Below the pieces are notes generated by a model, which was not told where the DNA came from, did not search any database, and was given only the letters and a program-made list of their open reading frames with translations. From Gaiellasilicea sp963705515 (GTDB lineage: Bacteria > Actinomycetota > Thermoleophilia > Gaiellales > Gaiellaceae), in NCBI GenBank assembly GCA_963705515.1, contig CAVPJV010000008.1, positions 372,001 to 436,000 of the forward strand: a stretch of 64,000 nucleotides of DNA, given 5' to 3'. Positions 1 through 6,825 of this stretch are shown here, in pieces. A program made the position numbers and the translations under genes. Within the stretch, counting starts at the first letter, position 1; every line of letters starts with the position of its first letter.

Positions 1-1
1 G

Positions 2-421
2 ATCTCGCAGCCCTATCTCTTCCGCCTCTTCGGGACGAAGAAGGAGCTCTACCTCGCCGCCACGCGGCTGAAGATGGAGGAGGTCTACCAGGCCTTCGAG
101 CAGGCCTCACGGGGTAAGACGGGCGAGGAGGCTCTGCGTGCGGTGGGTGAGGTCTACCGCGTCCTGATCGAGGACAGGGAGCGGCTCCAGCTGATGCTCC
201 AGTGCTTCGCGGCCGCCGAGGACGACGTGATCCGCGAGGACCTGCGACACGTCTGGCGCGACCTGGTCGAGCTGATCGAGCGGGTCAGCGGCGCGTCGCC
301 CGAGGAGGTGAGCACCTTCTTCGCCAAGGGGATGCTCCTGAACGTCCTCGGCGCGATGCGGCTCTACGAGGACCCGACGCCGTGGGGTGACCGGCTGATC
401 GAAGGCTGCCGGCCCGAGTGA
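2..421 (+). CDS. TetR-family transcriptional regulator, C-terminal part (5' end outside window)
   Basis: The frame is open from the first bases of the window, so the start lies upstream; 139 residues are visible. The first residues (ISQPYLFRLFGTKKELY) match the end of the TetR helix-turn-helix, the segment that inserts into the operator and leads into helix 4. The rest is the helical ligand/dimerisation domain, rich in Glu and Arg. TetR proteins are ligand-released repressors that usually control a neighbouring efflux gene. Here an MFS drug-efflux-type transporter starts about 60 bases downstream on the same strand, the classic arrangement. The ligand cannot be deduced. Family is confident from the HTH remnant; the target gene is inferred from context. 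Confidence 0.85.
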   Translation: MSQPYLFRLFGTKKELYLAATRLKMEEVYQAFEQASRGKTGEEALRAVGEVYRVLIEDRERLQLMLQCFAAAEDDVIREDLRHVWRDLVELIERVSGASPEEVSTFFAKGMLLNVLGAMRLYEDPTPWGDRLIEGCRPE

Positions 422-431
422 TCGTGTTTTT

Positions 432-470
432 TTGACGCTTGAAGAAAGTGATGACTTACTAAGGAAGGAG
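432..470 (+). promoter_or_regulatory. Candidate promoter and ribosome binding site of the MFS gene
   Basis: After the TetR stop, a T-run leads to TTGACG (432-437), a good -35 box. TTACTA/TACTAA about 18-19 nt later is a weak -10. AAGGAAGGAG at 461-470 is a strong Shine-Dalgarno sequence 9 nt before the ATG at 480. The AT-rich stretch between boxes is where an autoregulating TetR protein would bind, but no clear palindrome is visible. The SD decides the start at 480 over the in-frame TTG at 432. Confidence 0.4.
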
Positions 471-479
471 TTGAATCGG

Positions 480-1877
480 ATGCAGGCCAAGACGAAGACC
501 CTCTGGACGTTCGCGATCACGTCGGTCGCGCTGTTCATGGTCGTGCTGGACAACCTCGTGGTCTCGACGGCGCTGCCCGTGATCCGCACCGACCTCGGCG
601 CGACGATCGAGCAGCTCGAGTGGACGGTGAACGCGTACACGCTCACGTTCGCCGTCTTCCTCCTCACCGGCGCCGCGCTCGGTGACCGCTTCGGTCGCCG
701 CCGCATGTTCATCATCGGGCTCGTTCTGTTCACCGGGGCCTCGGCGGCGGCGGCGCTGGCTCCCTCGATGGGCGCGCTGATCGCAGCACGCGCCGTTCAG
801 GGGATCGGCGGCGCGATTGTCATGCCGCTGACGCTGACGATCCTCTCCGCCGCATTCCCCTCGGAGAAGCGCGGCATGGCGCTCGGCGCGTGGTCGGGCA
901 TCGCCGGCCTCGCTGTCGCGGCGGGCCCTCTCGTCGGTGGCGCCGTCGTCGACGGGATCGCGTGGCAGTGGATCTTCTGGCTCAACGTGCCGATCGGGCT
1001 CGCGGTGATTCCGCTCGCCCGGATGCTCGACGAGTCACACGGTCCCGACAAGGCGCTCGACCTTCCCGGCCTGGGGCTCGCGAGCGGCGGCCTGCTCGGC
1101 CTCGTCTGGGGTCTCGTGCACGGCAACTCGGACGGCTGGAGCAGCCCGCAGATCGTCGCCTCGCTCGCAGCCGGCGTCGTCCTGCTCGCCGCCTTCGTCG
1201 CCTGGGAGGCCCGGGCGAAAGAGCCGATGCTGCCGCTCTGGTTCTTCAAGAACCGGGCCTTCGCGGCCGCCAACGGCGCCTCGTTCGCGATGTACTTCGG
1301 CATGTTCGGTTCGATCTTCCTGCTCTCGCAGTTCTTCCAGACCGCGCAGGGCTACTCGCCCTTCGAGGCCGGGCTGCGGGTGCTGCCGTGGACGGCGATG
1401 CCGATGGTCGTGGCGCCGATCGCCGGTGCGCTCTCCGACCGGATCGGCGGCAGGCCCTTCCTCGCCGGCGGACTCGCCCTGCAGGCGGTCGGGCTTGCCT
1501 GGATCGCGGCCGTCTCCGAGGCAGACGTCAGCTACTCGTCGCTCGTCGGGCCCTTCATCCTCTCGGGGATCGGCATGGGCATGTTTTTCGCGCCCGTGGC
1601 CAACATCGTCCTCAGCGCGGTCGGCCTGCGCGACGAGGGCAAGGCCTCCGGCGTGTCGAACGCGATTCGCGAGGTCGGCGGTGTCTTCGGCGTCGCGGTG
1701 CTCGCGTCGATCTTTGCCCGCGTCGGTGGCTACGAGTCGCCGGCGATCTTCACCGACGGCCTCGTCGCGGCGACCTGGGTCGGCGCCGCGGTCGTCGGCA
1801 TCGGCGCGCTGCTCGCGCTCCTCGTTCCCGGCAAGCAGCGGGCCGGCGCGCGGGTCGGAAGGCTCGAGGCGGCCTAG
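480..1877 (+). CDS. MFS transporter, DHA2 (EmrB/QacA-like) 14-TM drug:H+ antiporter family
   Basis: A 465-residue, very hydrophobic protein with the spacing of about 14 transmembrane helices. Visible signatures are the helix 1 acidic motif (MVVLDNLVVSTALPVI), the cytoplasmic loop motif A (GDRFGRRRMF) and the antiporter motif C in helix 5 (GPLVGGAVVDGIAWQWIFW). These define the DHA2 family, which exports drugs, dyes or metabolites using the proton gradient at the inner membrane. The ATG at 480 is chosen because of the strong SD in front. It lies just downstream of a TetR gene, so TetR-controlled efflux is likely. Its stop codon overlaps the stop codon of the convergent MFS gene at a CTAG (1874-1877). 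Substrate unknown. Confidence 0.88.
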   Translation: MQAKTKTLWTFAITSVALFMVVLDNLVVSTALPVIRTDLGATIEQLEWTVNAYTLTFAVFLLTGAALGDRFGRRRMFIIGLVLFTGASAAAALAPSMGALIAARAVQGIGGAIVMPLTLTILSAAFPSEKRGMALGAWSGIAGLAVAAGPLVGGAVVDGIAWQWIFWLNVPIGLAVIPLARMLDESHGPDKALDLPGLGLASGGLLGLVWGLVHGNSDGWSSPQIVASLAAGVVLLAAFVAWEARAKEPMLPLWFFKNRAFAAANGASFAMYFGMFGSIFLLSQFFQTAQGYSPFEAGLRVLPWTAMPMVVAPIAGALSDRIGGRPFLAGGLALQAVGLAWIAAVSEADVSYSSLVGPFILSGIGMGMFFAPVANIVLSAVGLRDEGKASGVSNAIREVGGVFGVAVLASIFARVGGYESPAIFTDGLVAATWVGAAVVGIGALLALLVPGKQRAGARVGRLEAA

Positions 1878-3115
1878 AACGGCTGTTCAGGACGTGTCCT
1901 GGGGACAGTCCCTGGGACACGTCCGTTCAGGTGCAGATGCGGCACCGCGACGATGAGCCCGGTCGCGATCACGGCGAGCGCGGCGAAGCTCGCCCTCAGC
2001 CCGACCGCCTCGGCGATGCCGCCCACGATCGGCGGCCCGACGAGGAAGCCGAGGTAGCCGAGCGTCGTCACCGTCGCGAGGGCGCTGCCGCGCTCTTCGG
2101 GCGAGGTGAGGCGGCCGCCGGCGCCGAAGAGCACGGGCGCTGCGATCGAGATCCCTGCGCCGCCGACGAAGAACGCCGCGATCGCGGCCGGCGGGTTCGG
2201 AGCCAACGCGGCGGCGGCGAGCCCGCCGAGCGCGACGACCATCGAGCCGGCGAGCAGCACCGTGTCGCCGAGCCGGCTCTCGAGCCACTGGCCCGAGAAA
2301 CGGCCGAGCATCATCGCCCCGCCGTAGGCAGCCGGCGCGAGCGCGCTCATCGCCGGCGCCGCGTCGAGGTCGCGCTCGAGGAAGACGGCGCCCCAGTTCT
2401 CCATCCCGCCCTCGATCACAAACGCCGCGCCGCAGACGAGCCCGATCGGGATCGCGGCGCGGTTGAGCCGCGGACGGCTGGTCGGACCAGGCCGCCGCTC
2501 GACACGCTCGTGCCCGACGTTCAGGGCTGCGGCCACGAGCAGCGCGGCCGCGATCCCGCCGAGCACCTCGATGCGTCCCGCACCTGCCTGGCGCGCGAGC
2601 CCGACGGCGAGCGCACCGACGAGAACCCCTGCCGAGTAGAGCCCGTGCGCGAGCTGCATCAGCCGCGTCCCCTCGCGCACCTCGAGCTCGGAGACGGCGG
2701 CGTTCATGGCGACGTCGGTCGCGCCCGTGCCCACGCCGAGCGCGACGAGGCAGAGGGCCAGCACCGGCACGGAGCCTGCGAAAGCCGGAAGCACGGCTGC
2801 AACTGCGAGTCCGACGATCAGCCACGGGAGGATGCTCGTGCCGCGGCGGTCGAGCTCACGGCCGGTGAGGAGCATCGCGGGGAGCGAGCCGACCGCGACG
2901 AAGAGGAGCGCCAGCCCGAGCGCCCCCTTCGACGCCCCGACGGCCTCCTGGACGGCCGGGACGAGCGCGGCCCAGCCGCCCCAGAGCAGCCCCAACCCGA
3001 CGAAGGCAGCGAGCGGGCCCCGCCGCCTCAGACCCGGTCCCAGCCTTCCGTCAGCTGCGGGATCGGCCAGGTGGGGTCGGGTCGCCAGTCCTCCCAGCCG
3101 GTCGGGAACGGCCAC
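1874..3115 (-). CDS. MFS transporter (12-TM type)
   Basis: About 410 residues with some 12 hydrophobic segments (for example GLGLLWGGWAALVPAV and ALVALGVGTGATDVAMNAAV). The motif TDVAMNAAVSELE resembles MFS carriers of the sugar/fucose or YfkF-like type; the substrate cannot be read. It lies downstream of a DUF402 gene on the same strand. No ATG/GTG/TTG lies close to the first helix; the nearest in-frame candidate is GTG at 3115, giving an 88-base overlap with the DUF402 gene, so the start is uncertain and could be a CTG nearer 3020. The final residues are encoded by a palindromic insertion (1885-1930), so the C-terminus is probably not ancestral. Confidence 0.8.
   Translation of the reverse strand: MAVPDRLGGLATRPHLADPAADGRLGPGLRRRGPLAAFVGLGLLWGGWAALVPAVQEAVGASKGALGLALLFVAVGSLPAMLLTGRELDRRGTSILPWLIVGLAVAAVLPAFAGSVPVLALCLVALGVGTGATDVAMNAAVSELEVREGTRLMQLAHGLYSAGVLVGALAVGLARQAGAGRIEVLGGIAAALLVAAALNVGHERVERRPGPTSRPRLNRAAIPIGLVCGAAFVIEGGMENWGAVFLERDLDAAPAMSALAPAAYGGAMMLGRFSGQWLESRLGDTVLLAGSMVVALGGLAAAALAPNPPAAIAAFFVGGAGISIAAPVLFGAGGRLTSPEERGSALATVTTLGYLGFLVGPPIVGGIAEAVGLRASFAALAVIATGLIVAVPHLHLNGRVPGTVPRTRPEQPF
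1885..1930. repeat. REP-like palindrome flanked by 6-bp direct repeats
   Basis: Arms GGACGTGTCC (1890-1899) and GGACACGTCC (1915-1924) are perfect reverse complements. The pairing continues inward with few mismatches around ACAGT. GTTCAG occurs directly on both sides (1885-1890 and 1925-1930), like a target-site duplication. The element forms the last coding residues of the minus-strand MFS gene. Between two convergent genes it could serve as a bidirectional terminator. Confidence 0.55.
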
Positions 3116-3603
3116 TCGTCGAGGACGCGCTCCGCCTCTGCTCGGACCGCCGCGGCATCGACGATCCCGAGCGCGGCGGCCTGCTCGAGCTCGTCCTCGT
3201 CCTTCCAGCGGTACGTCCCGTCCGGCATCACGATCAGATCGAGCTTGTGGTCGAAGGTGTCGTAGCCGATCGGCGTCCGCCGCAGCGGCTGCTCGAAGTT
3301 GACGTACCAGTGCTCGAACGCGCCGTCGCGCTTGGAGAAGAGGTAGATCGAGTGCGCGCGACCCGGCCGCCCGAGGCAGAGCGCGTCGCGCTTGCTGGAG
3401 ATCGGCTCGAGCTCCCACGCCTTGCCCGGGATCCGGATCCGCGTGCCCGTATCGTCGACCGGAAGCATCGCCACGGTGCCTCGCGGCATCCAGAGCGCCG
3501 CGTGCTCGGGGGTCTCCTCGACGATCCGGCAGGCCTGCGCACGCCAGACCCGGCCGCGATGCACGTCGCGCCAGACCGCGTCTATACGCTCCTCTCCACC
3601 CAT
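3028..3603 (-). CDS. DUF402 (FomD-like) protein
   Basis: 191 residues. The conserved DUF402 core is visible near residues 95-145: FEHWYVNFEQPLRRT, then GYDTFDHKLDLIV, then WKDEDEL. In this family these acidic residues bind divalent cations, and characterised relatives (FomD, ntdP) are nucleoside diphosphate/triphosphate phosphohydrolases. Here the role is inferred only from family. The ATG at 3603 overlaps the ATG of the divergent glycosyltransferase (CATG at 3601-3604), so one of the two starts may be misplaced; an internal GTG near residue 10 is possible. It precedes a minus-strand MFS gene. Confidence 0.82.
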   Translation of the reverse strand: MGGEERIDAVWRDVHRGRVWRAQACRIVEETPEHAALWMPRGTVAMLPVDDTGTRIRIPGKAWELEPISSKRDALCLGRPGRAHSIYLFSKRDGAFEHWYVNFEQPLRRTPIGYDTFDHKLDLIVMPDGTYRWKDEDELEQAAALGIVDAAAVRAEAERVLDEWPFPTGWEDWRPDPTWPIPQLTEGWDRV

Positions 3604-4528
3604 GGCCGCTCCGGATCTTTCCGTCGTCGTGACGCTCCTGAACGAGCAGGACTCGGTCGAGGAGCTCTACCGGCGCACCGTAACGGCACTCACAGCAGTG
3701 GAAGCTGCGAAGACGTTCGAGCTGATCTTGATCGACGACGGCTCGACCGACGGGACCTGGGCCGCGGTCGCGGGCCTGCACGCCGCCGACCCGCGCGTGC
3801 GCGCCGTCCGCTTCAAGCGCAACTTCGGCCAGCACCCGGCGATGCACGCGGGTCTCGCGCGCGCCCGGGGCGAGATCGTCGTGACGATGGACGGCGACCT
3901 CCAGAACGAGCCCGAGGACATCCCGCGCCTGGTCGCGGCGGTCGAGGGCGGCGCCGACGTCGCGAGCGGCCGCCGCGTCGCGCGCAAGGACTCGTGGGGC
4001 CGGACGCTGCCGTCGCGGTTGATCAACGGGATGCTCCGACGCTTCACCGGCGTCGCGATCTCCGACTTCGGCTGCGCCTTCAACGCCTACCGGCGCAGCG
4101 CCGTCGTGCCGATGCTGCCGGCGATCGGCAAGCAGAAGTTCACGAAGGCGCTCGTCCTCTCCGGCGGCGCCTCGGTCGTCGAGGTCGACGTCGCCCACGC
4201 GGCGCGGGCCGGCCGATCCAGCTACTCGCCGCTGCGCCTGCTCCGGCTGGCGCTGCACGTCCTCGCCGGCTTCTGGCCGCAGCCGATCCAGTGGATCGGG
4301 ATCGCCCTCGGCGTCACCTGCACGCTGCTCGCGACCGCGCTCGGCATCTACGGGATCTGGTTCTGGATCGACCGCTCCAACTTCCCCGGCCCGCTGCTCG
4401 GCGGCGTCGCCGTGCTCTTCGTGCTCGGGATCCAAGGCTTCATCCTCGCGCTCGTCGGGGAATACCTAGGCAGAATCCAGCGCGAGGTCGAAGGCCGGCC
4501 TCTCTACTCGATCTCGGAGGAACTGTGA
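3602..4528 (+). CDS. GT2 glycosyltransferase, GtrB/DPM1-like, polyprenyl-phosphate dependent
   Basis: 308 residues: an N-terminal GT-A domain with VVVTLLNEQDSVEEL, the nucleotide-binding DDGSTDGTW near residue 40 and the metal-binding MDGDLQNEPEDI near residue 100, followed by two C-terminal membrane helices. This is the layout of GtrB/ArnC/DPM1-type enzymes, which move a sugar from a nucleotide donor to undecaprenyl phosphate at the inner membrane face. It opens the main plus-strand glycan cluster. TATACG about 14-19 nt upstream of the ATG could be a -10 of a nearly leaderless transcript. It is followed by a 160-bp non-coding hairpin element before the next gene. Confidence 0.88.
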   Translation: MAAPDLSVVVTLLNEQDSVEELYRRTVTALTAVEAAKTFELILIDDGSTDGTWAAVAGLHAADPRVRAVRFKRNFGQHPAMHAGLARARGEIVVTMDGDLQNEPEDIPRLVAAVEGGADVASGRRVARKDSWGRTLPSRLINGMLRRFTGVAISDFGCAFNAYRRSAVVPMLPAIGKQKFTKALVLSGGASVVEVDVAHAARAGRSSYSPLRLLRLALHVLAGFWPQPIQWIGIALGVTCTLLATALGIYGIWFWIDRSNFPGPLLGGVAVLFVLGIQGFILALVGEYLGRIQREVEGRPLYSISEEL

Positions 4529-4532
4529 GTAC

Positions 4533-4695
4533 GAACTCATCTCAGCGCGAAGCCTTGAGCCGACGGGCCGCGCCAGACGGCGCGATCGCCGCGTCCTCAG
4601 TCGCCGCGATAGCGCTGCTATCCCGGCTCCCTGCGTCCTTGCGCTCGCACCGCCTGTCACGTCCCATCGACGAAGCGTCCCGCTGAGATGAGTTC
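4533..4695 (-). repeat. Non-coding hairpin element, copy A
   Basis: A 15-bp perfect inverted repeat (GAACTCATCTCAGCG at 4533-4547 and its complement at 4681-4695) bounds a GC-rich stretch that folds further on itself. On the minus strand the centre reads GCAAGGACGCAGGGAGC, then a small hairpin GATAGC-AGC-GCTATC, then GCGACTGAGGACGC. Copy B at 31536-31639 has the same centre but different outer arms. It fills the gap between two plus-strand genes, and its right arm covers the start codon of the next gene (4688). No convincing protein is encoded. It may be a structured RNA or a REP-type DNA element. Confidence 0.7.
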
Positions 4696-5683
4696 CAAGC
4701 GCGTTCTCGTCACCGGCGGAGCCGGCTTCATCTCCTCGAACTTCATCCGCCACCTGCTGGCGCACACGGACCACGAGGTCGTCTCGCTCGACGCGCTCAC
4801 CTATGCAGGCAACCTCGAGAACCTCGCAGACGTGATGAGCCACGAGCGGCTTTCGTTCGTGCACGGGGACATTCGCGACTCGGAGCTGGTCGAGAAGCTC
4901 GTCGGCGAGGTCGACGTGATCGTCAACGCAGCGGCCGAGTCGCACGTGGAGAAGTCGATCGAGGAGGGCGCGTCCGAGTTCGTGACGACGAACGTGGAGG
5001 GGACGCAGATCCTGCTCGACGCGATCCGGCGCACGCGGGTCGAGCGCTTCATCCTGATCTCCTCGAGCGAGGTGTACGGGACGGCGGAGTACGCGCCCAT
5101 GGACGAGGAGCATCCGCTCAACCCGCGCTCGCCCTATGCGGCGACGAAGGCCGGCGGCGACCGGCTCGCGTACTCGTACTTCGTCACCTACGGGCTGCCG
5201 ATCGTGATCGTGCGCCCCTTCAACAACTACGGGCCGCGCCAGCATCCGGAGAAGGTGATCCCGCGCTTCATCACCCAGGCGCTCTCGGGCGAGCCGCTGA
5301 CGATCCACGGCGACGGGCACGCCTCCCGCGACTGGCTCTACGTCGACGACGACGCCGAGGCGATCGAGGCGATCATCGCCGCCGACATCGACGGGCTCGC
5401 CGGCGAGGTCGTCAACGTCGCCACCGGGATCGACATCTCCGTACGCGACGTGGCCGACTCGGTGCTCGCGGCCGTCGGCGCCGACGCCGAGATCGTCTTC
5501 GTCGACGAGCGGCTCGGCCAGGTCGACCGGCACATCGGCTCGACCGACAAGCTGGAGCGGCTGACCGGCTGGCGCGCACAGACGAGCTTCGAGCGGGGCC
5601 TGGAGCAGACGGTCGAGTGGTACCGCGAGAACGAGGTGTGGTGGCGGGCTCTGACCCCGCGCGACAGCGTCTCCTCGTCCTAG
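4688..5683 (+). CDS. NAD-dependent sugar-nucleotide 4,6-dehydratase/epimerase (extended SDR)
   Basis: 331 residues. Residues 9-18 are the NAD-binding TGGAGFISSN; the catalytic YAATK of YxxxK lies near residue 150; VRPFNNYGPRQHPEKVIPRF and DGHASRDWLYVDD are typical of the RmlB/LegB group. The dehydratase active-site segment is SSSEVYG where RmlB has STDEVYG, so the acid residue is replaced and dTDP-glucose 4,6-dehydratase itself is doubtful; a LegB-like UDP-GlcNAc 4,6-dehydratase fits equally well. Next to an aminotransferase, it likely supplies a 4-keto-6-deoxy sugar for amination. The 3' end overlaps the ATP-grasp gene by about 45 bases. Confidence 0.85.
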   Translation: MSSKRVLVTGGAGFISSNFIRHLLAHTDHEVVSLDALTYAGNLENLADVMSHERLSFVHGDIRDSELVEKLVGEVDVIVNAAAESHVEKSIEEGASEFVTTNVEGTQILLDAIRRTRVERFILISSSEVYGTAEYAPMDEEHPLNPRSPYAATKAGGDRLAYSYFVTYGLPIVIVRPFNNYGPRQHPEKVIPRFITQALSGEPLTIHGDGHASRDWLYVDDDAEAIEAIIAADIDGLAGEVVNVATGIDISVRDVADSVLAAVGADAEIVFVDERLGQVDRHIGSTDKLERLTGWRAQTSFERGLEQTVEWYRENEVWWRALTPRDSVSSS

Positions 5684-6825
5684 GCGCGGGGCCTGCTCAG
5701 ATCGGGCTGCTGCGCGCCGCACGCGAGCGCGACCTCTTCGTGATCGCCGTCGACCGCGACCCCGCGGCGCCCGGCTTCGCGTACGCGGACAAGCGGGCGA
5801 TCGTCTCGACCGAGGACGAGCCCGGCGTCGACCGGCTCGCACGGGCCGAGAACGTGGACGGGATCATCTCGCCGGGCGCGGACTGGCCGGTCGGCGTCGC
5901 CGCGCGCGTGGCCGAGCGGCTGGCGCTGCCGCACCCGATCGATGCCGCAACCGCCGCGCTCGCGACGACGAAGTCGCGCCAGCGCGACCGCTTCGCCGAG
6001 GCGGGCGTGCCGCAGCCGCGCTCGCAGCTCGTCTCCGGCATCGTCGACGGGCTGCCGATCCCGTGCGTCGTCAAGGCGCCCGACCGCCAGGGCCAGCGCG
6101 GCCTCTCCCTCGTCCGAAAGGAGGCCGAGCTACCGGCCGCGATCGCGGCCGCTCTCGACGCCTCCCGCGGCGAGGTCTGCCTCGTCGAGGAGCTCGTCGA
6201 AGGGCCGGAGGTGACGGTCAACGCGGTCTCGATCGACGGCGTCTTCCACCCCCTCCTCGTCACCGACCGCGTCACCGCCGACCCGCCCGCGTTCGGCGTC
6301 GCGCTGGCGCACGTCTGGCCTTGTGTTTCTGAAACACAAGCTCCGATCGAGGCCGCACGCGCCGCCGCCGAGGCCCTCGGGGTCCGCAACGGGCCGACCT
6401 ACACCCAGATCCGCGTCGGACCGGACGGATCCCGCGTGGTTGAGCTGGCTGCACGCCTCGGCGGAGGCCACGATGCCGAGCTCGTCGAGGCCGCGACGGG
6501 GGTGAAGCTGAACCAGCTGGCACTCGACTTCGCACTCGGAAACGAGGCTTGTGTTTCAGAAACACAAAGTCTCTCGGGCGGCGCCTGCGTCCGCTTCCTC
6601 GTCGCGCCCGAGGGGACGCTGCGCGAGGTCGAGGGTCGCGAGGCGGCGCACGGAGTGGACGGCGTGGTCGACGTGCGGCTCTACCGGGAGCCGGGCCACT
6701 CCTTCGGCCCGCTTCTGCGTGGCGCCGACCGGGCGGGCGCCGTGATCGCGGTCGGCGACAGCCGCGAGCAGGCGCTCGAGCGCGCTCGCGCCGCCGCGAA
6801 CGAAATACGCTTCGTCGTCGAATGA
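5638..6825 (+). CDS. ATP-grasp enzyme (CarB/PylC-like ligase) carrying two in-frame palindromic inserts
   Basis: About 395 residues. An N-terminal pre-ATP-grasp Rossmann-like part (LLVLGAGPAQIGLLRAARER) is followed by the ATP-grasp fold with PCVVKAPDRQGQRGLSLV, VEELVEGPEVTVN and the metal-binding VVELAARLGGGHDAELVE. ATP-grasp ligases join a carboxylate to an amine via an acyl-phosphate. Between a dehydratase and an aminotransferase it may acylate an amino sugar, but this is inference. Two copies of a 19-bp palindrome (6321 and 6549) are read in frame as CVSETQ, the second just after the metal-binding region. Start is GTG 5638 or 5641 (5617 possible); the stop overlaps the next ATG (ATGA). Confidence 0.82.
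   Translation: MVAGSDPARQRLLVLGAGPAQIGLLRAARERDLFVIAVDRDPAAPGFAYADKRAIVSTEDEPGVDRLARAENVDGIISPGADWPVGVAARVAERLALPHPIDAATAALATTKSRQRDRFAEAGVPQPRSQLVSGIVDGLPIPCVVKAPDRQGQRGLSLVRKEAELPAAIAAALDASRGEVCLVEELVEGPEVTVNAVSIDGVFHPLLVTDRVTADPPAFGVALAHVWPCVSETQAPIEAARAAAEALGVRNGPTYTQIRVGPDGSRVVELAARLGGGHDAELVEAATGVKLNQLALDFALGNEACVSETQSLSGGACVRFLVAPEGTLREVEGREAAHGVDGVVDVRLYREPGHSFGPLLRGADRAGAVIAVGDSREQALERARAAANEIRFVVE
6321..6339. repeat. 19-bp perfect palindrome, copy 1
   Basis: TTGTGTTTC-T-GAAACACAA, a 9+1+9 perfect inverted repeat extended by one C/G pair. It sits inside the ATP-grasp gene and is read as CVSETQ. Its AT-rich composition stands out against the surrounding GC-rich codons. Confidence 0.85.
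6549..6567. repeat. 19-bp perfect palindrome, copy 2
   Basis: TTGTGTTTC-A-GAAACACAA, identical to copy 1 except for the unpaired centre base. It sits in the same gene and the same reading frame (CVSETQ), 228 bases downstream. It is followed by AGTC, as is copy 3. Confidence 0.85.

Noticed and set aside
890..3265. A long open frame across both MFS genes on the plus strand (and similar long frames elsewhere)
   Set aside because: Arg/Pro/Gly-rich translation without domains; a shadow of GC-rich genes on the other frames.
4533..4695. Copy A as a classical MITE with terminal inverted repeats
   Set aside because: The terminal arms are not the same in copy B, whereas a MITE family shares its termini; kept only as a less likely alternative.
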